From the NCBI RefSeq assembly GCF_025766255.1, contig NW_026516826.1:1-64000 (forward strand): DNA of 64,000 nucleotides. The letters are read 5' to 3'. This document shows positions 55,720 to 64,000 of the stretch, piece after piece. Numbering within the stretch: the stretch's first letter is position 1; every line of letters starts with the position of its first letter. The notes beneath the pieces were generated by a model. It had not been told where the DNA came from. It ran no database searches and worked only from the letters and a program-made list of their open reading frames with translations. The translations under genes were made by a program, and so were the position numbers. The DNA comes from Zychaea mexicana. Taxonomy: Eukaryota > Mucoromycota > Mucoromycetes > Mucorales > Lichtheimiaceae.

Positions 55720-58148
55720 TTATGCATTTTGATGGCGGAAACGGGAGTTTTGGGGAACAACGGCAATGTCAGACAACTCATTGCTAATGCCTTGTGCTTC
55801 TTCGGTGAGCTTTTGCAGACGATCGGTCAGCAAGCTCAATTGTTCGTGGTTGCGTGCTTGAACCATTCTGCTTTCAAACTTGCGTTTTAAGGCAGTAATT
55901 GTTGCTGTATCCTGTTGGATTGCTTTAGCAAAACTATCTGTTGGTGATAGTTCTTGCTCCATTTCAGATTGGACATCCTGCTGTTCATTTTGCTGTTGCT
56001 GAAGGCTTGGATCAGTTGATGTACTGGTGGCAGCAGTTTGCAATGCAGTATGCCATGCTTCCAATGATGGGCGAACTTTTACATCCTTCTCCTTCCGTTC
56101 AACAAGAAACATATGCTTGCATGGGCGATGCCAACGTTCAAAAGCAGGGCACGAGCAAGATACCAGCTGCCCATCCTCGACCTTCACCTAAATGTGCAGG
56201 AAATAAAAAGAAGTCAATACTTACCACAGGTACTGTAGAGTTAAGGTAATCATCGAGGATATAAACTGGATGAAGATTGAAGAGATATACTGCTTACCAT
56301 ATAGGTGATGCCATCCAACTGAAAGGAGCTGACAACGAACTCGTCCTCCATACTGACATTCACCATTGCAGACAACAGCTGTTCATCAACGGTCTCAGCC
56401 TCTATTTCCTGCACACGAAGATGCCGTTCATCCTTGCTCATACGCCCAACTCGGTACGTTAGATGTTTGACTTCTTGCTGGACATCAAACTCGACATCGA
56501 ACGTCAGGATACTCATCAACAAGTCAAGACGATGGACACGTTTGCGCTTCAGATAAATTGTCTTCAGCTGGTTGTGCCATGACTCAACATAGTTGTTTGT
56601 CTCCATGTTCGTGTAAACTGCAGGTTGGTAGCATGCAGCCCACTGATCACAGCCTTGTTCACCCGTAACCCAGTATTTCTGAAAGTAAGTAATAAAGGGC
56701 TTTTGGTATCTACCAAAAGCCGACAAGAACTCGTGGAGCAGTTGTTGAAATGTATCAACATTACGTTCGTACATCAACGCGCGTAGCTTCTCACGGGCAA
56801 TCTGCATGGCGATGGCCTTGCTTCTACCAGGCGACGACTTGATCTTGGAACGGACGTTTTTCATCCATGAGTGCATGACATGCCAGGTGCAAAACTGGAT
56901 CGTACATGAGGGCCAGACAGCGCGGATGGCATTATCCTCAGGCAGGCTGCAGTCAATAGTGATGCGATGTGGGTTTACACCAAAAGAAGCAAGCTGATGG
57001 AACCAGGCACCAAGGGGAGCAGAGGCAGTGGTATCGGTAAAGAGGTAGGCAACTGGAACACCTCGAGCTGCAACTGGATGGCGAATAACCATGGTATATA
57101 AAATACCATCAGAGTACTGGCTGACATCGTGAGTGGCATCAAGAGAAATAAACTTGGCATTCAAGAGCAAATCCTTCTGCCAAGGAGCAAAGAAACCGAA
57201 CGTAAAGTTATCTTCGGTAAGACACTTTACTGCTTGCTGTTGCTGGTTTTCATCAATGGTGATCTTTTCATTGATCCACACAAAATATCCGATCGATTCA
57301 AGGTGTTGCAACCACAAAGACAAAGACGAGAAGTCATCATCATTTCTCTGCGATTTCTCTTGACGATACTTGTAGTAAATGTTGTATACATCTACTGTGT
57401 TCACGTATGCTTCACGTCTGTTGTCACCAATAGTGCAGTATTCACGCTGCATATACAAGCGCACGTCACGTACGTTGTATCCCTTATGCAATTCTTGAAG
57501 GATCTTGCTCTTGATTTCTTGTGAATTGGGCAAGTACTTGACATCTTCGCCGCTACCAGGAGTATGATCTGGATGATTTCCAGCAAAGAACAAATACACC
57601 TTTTCTGGCTCCTCTTCATAGCATACTGCTCTGAAGCGAGCTGGACAGCCAATTTTCTTTGATCTTTGGCGGATACGGATCGACTTTGATGCACCACCTT
57701 TGACACGATCGTTGCACACACGGACGCCTCCAGAACGATGGCAAACATAACGCTCGGACCAATTCACTTTTCTTTTACGAGCTCTTTTGGCAGGGTGGAT
57801 GTCTATAAGTGATGTTATATTGTGAGATAGATTAATGCAGGTACATAATTAATTTTTCCTTATTTGTATTCATTGTTGATTTATTATACCTCTACTTTCT
57901 TCTACTTCGTTTTCCTCAACAACTTCTCCCGAAATCGTCGCGTCATTCGCTTGTTGGATCTCATTGCCATTGCTTTCACAGATCGGAATTCCTTTGCCAT
58001 TTCGGTGATCTTTTTTCACCCAGCAATGACCAGACACTTGAGGTGCGCGCTCGATCGTTGCTCTGTAGGTTGCAGTCGGTAGCCACTCTGGAACACTCTC
58101 GTTTTCGAGGTCGAGAATAATAGGCGTGTTGCTGTTGTTGTTGGACAT
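55720..58148 (-). CDS. MULE-2 transposase with SWIM finger, intact
   Basis: Exons 58148-57890, 57802-56298 and 56187-55720 join in frame to 743 residues. The ATG at 58148 gives MSNNNSNTPII. Domain order: N-terminal Cys/His segment (GHCWVKKDH; YVCHRSGG; GCPARFRAVCY, FAR1/FLYWCH-like zinc binding); linker (KGYNVRDVRLYM); MULE core with SLDATHDVSQY (Asp), HRITIDCSLPEDNAI (Asp), QFCTWHVMHSW and NNYVESWHNQLK (Glu); then the SWIM finger SCSCPAF...CKHMF and a Gln-rich, coiled-coil tail. Donors GTATAA and GTAAGC, acceptors TATAG and TTTAG. It is the undamaged relative of MULE-1. It sits directly against element B; its terminal repeats were not identified. Confidence 0.92.
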
Positions 58149-59439
58149 TGCGTGTTTATAATAGCAGTAGTAGAAAAGTATGTGTATTGAAGAGGGCGCT
58201 TGTTTATTTTTTTGATCTTTCTACTGCAGACTATGCTAGGTCCGCGATTCATAATCATACTTTAACAGAACGCACAAAGGTTTTGTCTCATGTTGACATT
58301 TATCATCAGATGGTGCAATAATAAGAGATGCACGATTTCCCCTCCATATATGTATTATTCTGTGTTTTAGAGATGAAGGATTCATGTAGTATTGAAGAGA
58401 CATTTTACTATAAAAGCTTTATTCATATATACTATTTATTAACGGCACTTTACTTCCATAACTTTAGGTAGGGACTTACCTACACTTCTAACATCATACC
58501 ATAAGCATAAATATAGTACTCGCATGTTTTGGTCCCTATGATGTATTGACAGGTACGTGTATCTTTGGTTTTAAGAGAGAATAGAGGGAACTAGTATATT
58601 GCCAATCATATTCGACGCTTGCTTACATATCATGTTTTCTATGCTTTACCTAAAACGTCCCTCTTTTCTTGAACACGAACTCCTTTACAACGCATGGCTG
58701 AAAGAGCCAACAACATAATACCTTTGACTGATCCTGTCTATATATATATTAGCACATCGTTGAGAATATAGCACGAATGCACTATAGCAAAAAAAAAAGC
58801 ATACCCATTAAGAACCACAGGTACAATATTACCTGGCCTTCATCGTTCAATAATCGTTCATTCCATCGTGAATTGTAACCGTATGTCGAAATGCCAATGT
58901 CCTACGTCAAAATGCACGATGCCTAAGAGCGAGATCTCAAGAGACCGGTGGTTAAGCAAAGCTCCTTCATAGTGTATAGCTTTGAACTTTTTGTCCCCCT
59001 TTTCTTCTTCTCTTTAACCCTTGGATCGTCCCCTGCTTCAAATGGCCATTCCATTACTGCATCTTGTGTTGAGATCTTTGCAGTAGAATCGTCAGTGTGT
59101 TTGTAAAAGGATCCGTGCTTTGTCCCGCCAGTACTTTGTTGTTGTCTTTTCCCTTCGTCTTTGTTTTTTTTTTCAAGTGTCTGCTGTCAAATTGTTCTCC
59201 ATTCTATTCAATGGCATTTCTAACTTGGCTCCAAGCACTTATCTTCAATGACCGTGTATGTCTTTTCTTAGTGATTGTGTATTGATTGTTAATGACCAGT
59301 ACTTCTTTTTTTTTTGCGGTTTGTGAATAAATGGCGCTGCTCACAGCACTGACGCACCACACGCCGTGACTCTGAAATTGGAGTTTAAAATTTTCGGTTT
59401 TGGGGGGGGACTCCCCTCTGTTAAAATGGGGTGGACATA
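58149..59439. other. no gene recognised
   Basis: About 1.3 kb upstream of MULE-2. Likely contains its promoter and outer terminus. Short open frames only; a GGGGGGGG run lies near 59405. Confidence 0.45.
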
Positions 59440-59809
59440 AGGTTTTTGCTTAATAAGTGGCTTAGATCACATAACTTCCTAAAAAGGAAATAGACAGGTA
59501 ATTGGTTTTCCCAACGGCTAAACGTTTTCCCGGACTAAGCAATAGCAGACATATATGCTTTAGTTTTTTCATAACTTTGCATTAGTATATAGGTGTTTTT
59601 TAGTTAATCCATCCTTAAATATCTCTCCTTCTATAGATCATAGCTCATCTATTATTAATGCTATTGCTATAAAATTTTGTAGGCATACACAGATGATGTA
59701 TATACATCTAAATATGTTTTTACTGAAGACAGTCACATTGCTTATTTTAGACATTACATAAGAGGATGTGTAAAAATCACTAAAAGTAGCTTTATTTAAG
59801 GTAGATTAA
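59440..59809. repeat. inverted-repeat element, copy 3 (partial arm)
   Basis: Matches the right inner arm of copy 1 (about 13900-14180): one 88-bp unit with CTTAGATCACATAACTTCC, where CACGTG is changed to CACATA, then TAGTTAATCCATCC and ATAAGAGGATGTG. It stops at GATTAA, where Harbinger-2 copy B is inserted. Confidence 0.88.
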
Positions 59810-60166
59810 GGGTGCTCTCAAAAAGGGCGAAGCCCATCCGGACGGGGGTCCTGATTTAGAAGTAACGTATTACCAAAACTGTCGTGGTCCGTACGGACAT
59901 TTTGAGAGCAATTTTGCGGGCGTTTGGACTATGCTATTACTATTTTCATCCACATCTGCAAGAAGTAGTAAAAGATATTGAACAAAAAAAGACGATTGAC
60001 AGTCAAAACAGTATAGAATGAATTCATTCCTTATTATAAATGCCTAATGAAAGTCAGGCTATATAAATAGGCAGAAAAAAGAAATAATAAATGTTAACTA
60101 TTATCGAAATTTAACCCTTTTTATTTTATCCCTATACATCAACTTCGTTTATCTTCTTCTCTTATC

Positions 60167-61105
60167 ATGAGCGATAATTTTATTATTTGGTCTCCTGCTA
60201 CGCAAGGTTTTAACAGAAGAAACGGTAGCCAGCCTGTCCTACCAACACCTCCTACCACCCAACAGCAAGAATCAGAAACAGTTGAAGCCAGCGAAGGTTC
60301 TGACCTCGATCTGGTTGACTCTAGTGATGATAGGGAGGAAGAATCGACTGCTGACTAGATGGAAGAAGAAGAATCAGAGTTGATCCGCGCTGTGGAAGAA
60401 TACTATGCTCGCTGGAAGAACAGTAGAAACAACCAAGAAAAAGGTGAATGGTGGGACAAGACCTACAATAAGTTCATTGAGGATACCAGTTCTGGACTTC
60501 GACCCAGCAGAAGTGCTTGCAAGAAGAAATGGGATAAGCTCCTTCGATGCTTCCAAAGACTCACTGGGGAAACGAATCAGACTAGAAATGGGGGAGGACC
60601 TAACCAAGAGAGGTTCTCTCACTACGATACGATGATGGCGTTTCTTTAAGATGATGCAAGTGTGATAGCGCCGGTAACGATCGATTGAAATCGCCAAGGC
60701 AACCTGGTTCGAACCCGTGATGAAGCAAAAGATGGCAATTCTGTCACGGATCATGCAGAACAGCCACCAGCCCAGCGGCGACGCGTTAACAATGACTTGG
60801 TCAGTGAGCTTTTGGAGGTGCATGAGCGGGGCCGGGAACAGCTGCCTGAAAAACTTGACAGCATTTTCGAACAATTCACTCAACAAGAACGTACACTCGA
60901 CACAGAGCGCGAAGCAACTGATGAGCGACGTTTTCAGCAGCAGCTTCAGGCGATGGTTGATCTTGAAAACAGAAGAGTTGAAAGCCAACAGCAGTTAGAA
61001 GAAAGAAGGGTTAGAGCAGAGGAGCGGATTGCAGATGTAATTACAGCACTTGTAGGACTCACCCGTAGTCAAAATAATAGAGAGCAAAATAACACTGAAC
61101 AATAA
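60167..61105 (+). pseudogene. Harbinger-2 SANT-like partner, copy B
   Basis: Same protein as 42444-43460 but with a single N-terminal TQGFN...QQQE unit instead of two. One frame throughout, with stops at 60356 (TAG at the Trp of TADWMEEE), at about 60648 (TAA at the Gln of AFLQDDAS) and at about 60686 (TGA in the TIDSNRQ stretch). The SANT-like segment and coiled coil are otherwise well kept. Confidence 0.9.
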
Positions 61106-61361
61106 ATGGATTTATTTGTATTGCTTATCATATCATATCATAAATTATTTGACGCTTGTAGAAACTATAAGGACTTATCTCATTCATATCTTGCGGTACC
61201 GATGCGAGGGTTATTGATTCTAGAAAAACAAAATAATACATCGCAATAAGTTCATGCATTAGAAATCAAGAATTAACTTCAACAGACCATTTCGGATAAG
61301 TGATATGCTTAAAACAAATTGGGTTTTCAAAGACTTTTTTTATTGTGCTTATTATAATCAA

Positions 61362-61906
61362 TTATGCTTGACGCCGGCCAGAATAACGTGTTTGTAGATC
61401 ATCCTTGAGTATGTCGCTTTTAGTGTTCCCGGCTTGCAGTAGCTGCCTTACTTCAGCATCAGTTAGGATGTCGTCTTGTTCGACAGAAATAGACGGCATG
61501 CTGGAAGTATTCGATTCCGAGCTTACTGTTGCAGTTTCGGCATTTCCACTATCTTCATTTTCTTCGGCTATTCCACGACGCGCGTCGACTTCGGCAATGC
61601 TCACAAGATGATTAGCATTGAGCTCCTGGTCAAAATCATCAATGTTATCCGGGAGTTCGTTGCCAGGTCAGTCGATGCAGATATTGTGAAGGATATAGCC
61701 GACATAGATGGTGGTGGCGAGATTGACTGGATTCAGCTGGTACAAGTAATGCTTAAGGAATCGCCAACGCGAAGTAAGCACACCAAATGTATGTTCAATT
61801 GCCATACGCTGCGACGATAAAGCATAATTAAAGTCTTTCTTGGCGCGATCTCATGTGTTTTTTGGATAAGGTGTCATAATGTACGGGCATTGAGGATAAG
61901 CGGAAT
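61362..61906 (-). pseudogene. Harbinger-2 transposase, last exon only (copy B)
   Basis: Exon 3 starts at 61906 after TTAACAG (DSAYPQ, second catalytic Asp) and runs to the TAA at 61362. It retains the IEHTFG-like Glu segment and the acidic tail (VEQDDILTDAEVRQLLQAGN). The CGA of the CIDRPGN stretch is TGA near 61668. Exons 1 and 2 are separated from it by Helitron-2 and are not in the window. Confidence 0.85.
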
Positions 61907-62256
61907 CTGTTAAATGCAAAAACTATAATTAGCACTAGCGGTCCTTCCTCGCTTCGCTCGGATGAATAAGCCCCTCCGCTTCGCTCCGTGTCATTCAACG
62001 GAAACGCGTCGCAAGGGGGTTCCCCCCTGACCCCCAAGTAGGGGGCAAGCCCCCCAAACCCCCCTGTCAAGCGAGGTTGGATCAATGTTTTGGTATTAGA
62101 TGCTTATTGTCTGTTTTCAAAAACAAAAGCAAGATCATTGTGCAGTGCGAAGTAGTCTATTATAGAAAGTTGTCAAAGTTGGATACTTAACTATCTCCAG
62201 TTTAGAATGCAATGTGAAAAGAAGTGTTGACAAAGATGATGTAGTGATATTGATAA

Positions 62257-62375
62257 AAAGAGAATAGGCGAGAAAAAAAGAGAATAGGCGAGAAAAAAAG
62301 AGAATAGGCAATATAAAAAAAGAGAATAGGCGATGTAGAAAAAGAGAATAGGCGATGTAAAAATAGAGTAGGTGA
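62257..62375. repeat. minisatellite of about 20 bp
   Basis: Five to six copies of a unit like AAAAAGAGAATAGGCGAKR, starting at about 62257, just downstream of the Helitron-2 helicase stop. Confidence 0.92.
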
Positions 62376-62384
62376 CAAAAAGAA

Positions 62385-63867
62385 TTATAGAAGAACTTCG
62401 TGAAAAACAACATTTCTTGTGTTTTGGCCTTGCTGACCCACGATACGTGAGTTCTCAGGATCTAACATGATTCTGATGGATGAAGGGGTGCAGATGCGCG
62501 ACATGGCTACATAGAGTAGACCATGCGTGAACGGAGGTTCAGGCAAGTAGAGGCCGACAGTGTTGAAAGTTTGACCCTGTGCCTTATTGATGGTTATAGC
62601 GAATGCCAGGCGAACAGGGAATTGGGTGCGTTTGAAGAGAATGGGCGAGCGTGTTTGCGATGGTGTGAGTGTTATGCGAGGATTAAGACAATGTTGCCAG
62701 CATGAGGTCCAGTGGCTATTTCAGCTTCATGTACATATCTTTGAAAAGAGCGTACAATCAGCCGTGTCCCGTTGCAGAGACCACTTTAGGTGTGCAAGTT
62801 TCTCAAAAGCATAATTGGGCAACCGACTTTGAGTTTTAGCAAGTGTGGTGGGAGGTCGGATAGATTCATGGAATTGAGCAGCTCTGGTGGGTATGTGATT
62901 TGATCCTCTGGATCATCCACAGTATCTGCACTCGGGAATTCGTGGATAGTGCCTAGGAAATGGTCGAGTATCAGATCGTTGATTGCTGAAACGTCGACAT
63001 TTTTTGGAGTTAGAATGGAGCAACTGATGAGGTAATCGCAATCCACGTGTGGTGCGTCACGGCTGCCGTAAATGGCTTCGATGAGCTCGTACGTGTTGTA
63101 ACGTGGCATGAGCATTCGTTCTGGAAGCCGGACTCTATCATCAGTGGTTGGCACCAACAGCTCAGCACCATCAGCAATGGGAAGTAAATACTGAGCAAAC
63201 TCGCGAAGCTCATTTGCATCATTAATGTTGGCAGCTTGCTGGACGCGCATGTTGGTTTCAAGGTGGTGGATGGTGACGCTGGGCCAAATGGATGAACGAT
63301 TTAAGCACTGCTGTATGATCTGCAAGCACGACGTATTTGGTATCACAGGAAGGGCCTATTATTAAATACTTTACTGTGAGTACTACCGCTTAATAGCAAA
63401 GTAGAAGAGAGGATACAATGTTGGATACCTGGCGAAAGTCACCACCAAAGACCATGATCTTTCCACCAAACGGAACATCGGTAAGTGCGGGATCGTCATG
63501 TCTCATGAGATCCTGGATACTCCTGTTTACAGTCTCAATGACGCTTTTACTGATCATGGATGCTTCATCCCAGATGATCAATCTTGCCAAACGTATAAGC
63601 TGCGCAGTATCGGAGCATGGGGTAAAGCTACACACTGTTGTTTCGTTGACCTCTAAAGGTATTTCGAACGTTGAGTGTACAGTTCGTCCACCATCGAGTA
63701 ACAAAGCGGCAGTACCACTTGTAGCTACAGCGAGCGCAATATCTCCGCCACGACGAACATGTTGGAGGAGTGCATTGAAAAGATATGTCTTTCCAGTACC
63801 ACCAGGGCCATCCACAAAATGCACCTTTGGCTGATTTGCTGCTTGGCGTAAAGATGCATTGACTGCA
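62385..63867 (-). pseudogene. Helitron-2 Pif1-type helicase, C-terminal part
   Basis: Two exons, 63867-63429 and 63355-62385, with a 73-nt intron (GTATCC...TAG). Motifs: GPGGTGKTYLFNALL (Walker A), IIWDEASM (Walker B), VFGGDFRQ then ALPVIP across the intron, AITINKAQGQTFNTVGLYLPEP, and an MSR end. The Rep/HUH half and the first helicase residues are missing: homology stops at AVNASLRQ, where MULE-like sequence begins. A TAA at NLHT-stop-SGLCNGT, where Gln fits, is further damage. Shared plan with Helitron-1 but diverged in sequence. Confidence 0.87.
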
Positions 63868-64000
63868 CCAGAGGTCAACCAATGAATCTTCGAAGAATTG
63901 TGCAAAGGATATAACATTCGTGATATCAGAATGTACCTGCAGCATGAATATCAAGCATTGCCGAGCAGCAGCCGTGCAGCATACATCAATACTGTTGATG
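63868..64000 (+). pseudogene. start of a MULE-1-like copy at the window edge
   Basis: Nearly identical to about 808-940 (PEVNQ.., ELCKGYNVRDIRMYLQHEYQALPSSS). The first bases (CACCAGAGGTCAACC) are common to both sides of the junction. It is fused head-on to the Helitron-2 helicase fragment and continues beyond the window. Confidence 0.9.

Larger units (their letters stand above)
59810..61934. mobile_element. PIF/Harbinger family 2, copy B, cut by Helitron-2
   Basis: Starts GGGTGCTCTCAAAAAGGGCG after TAA (59807-59809). It lies in opposite orientation to the copy at 40197-43813 and carries a mutated SANT-type gene (plus) and the last transposase exon (minus). At 61934/61935 it is interrupted inside the second transposase intron. 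The remainder must lie beyond the window. Confidence 0.9.
61935..63867 (-). mobile_element. Helitron-2, 3' portion
   Basis: Read on the minus strand, the 3' end is CCGCTAG followed by host T at 61934: a canonical CTRR-T terminus. The GC-rich 3' region (61935-62090; GAGCGAAGCGAGG and GTTGAATGACACGGAGCG) is shared with Helitron-1. The insertion lies in an AT-rich intron of Harbinger-2 copy B, whose empty form is visible at 41612-41644. The helicase is broken on its upstream side at 63867 by a MULE segment. Confidence 0.87.

Overview
The window looks like a transposon-packed stretch of a eukaryotic, probably fungal, genome. My best guess is an early-diverging fungus of the Mucoromycota type. The reasons are many short introns (about 50-125 nt) with GTATGT- or GTAAG-like donors, AT-rich spacers, and the mix of element families: Mutator-like (MULE), PIF/Harbinger, pogo, Helitron, CACTA/tnp2 and hAT-type repeats. 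I see no host housekeeping gene, rRNA gene, LTR retrotransposon or bacterial operon. The lineage is inferred from style, not proved.

Layout. 0.25-2.6 kb: a decayed MULE. 3.36-4.22 kb: a hAT-type MITE. 6.0-10.35 kb: a CACTA-type pair, an intact four-exon gene convergent with a frameshifted tnp2 transposase. 12.25-14.9 kb: a giant inverted repeat with 88-bp CACGTG-bearing units, followed by 80-bp tandem repeats. 15.5-19.2 kb: Harbinger family 1, copy 1. 19.5-20.7 kb: a heptanucleotide (TTTATTC) tract. 20.9-27.9 kb: a dead Harbinger (family 3) holding an apparently intact MULE whose transposase ends in an OTU-protease-like domain. 28.1-30.5 kb: intact pogo-1.

30.5-52.4 kb is a stack of nested insertions. 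A second inverted-repeat element is interrupted by a 762-bp hAT-like element; by a chromodomain-transposase element (C), which is itself cut by an intact Helitron and an intact Harbinger (family 2); and by Harbinger family 1, copy 2. That Harbinger holds element A, which holds pogo-2. 52.4-55.7 kb has tandem repeats, a tRNA-like sequence, a Gln-rich dead gene, a Harbinger 5' end and element B. 55.7-58.1 kb is an intact MULE. 59.4-64 kb has a third inverted-repeat fragment, a second Harbinger-2 copy cut in an intron by Helitron-2, and a chimeric junction to another MULE-1-like copy.

How the genes work together. Each Harbinger carries two convergent genes, a DDE transposase and a SANT/Myb-like or NAM-associated partner. 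Pogo, MULE and Helitron elements carry one multi-exon transposase or Rep/helicase each. Six transposition genes or gene sets look intact on paper: pogo-1, pogo-2, Harbinger-2, MULE-2, MULE-OTU and Helitron-1. The others are riddled with stops that fall mostly where Gln or Trp is expected, a C-to-T (CpA/TpG) pattern like repeat-induced mutation. The least familiar material is the element family A/B/C. It has 4-bp target duplications in A and C, a DDE transposase tailed by a chromodomain (C), and a small Cys/His protein (A and B) that I could not assign to a known family.
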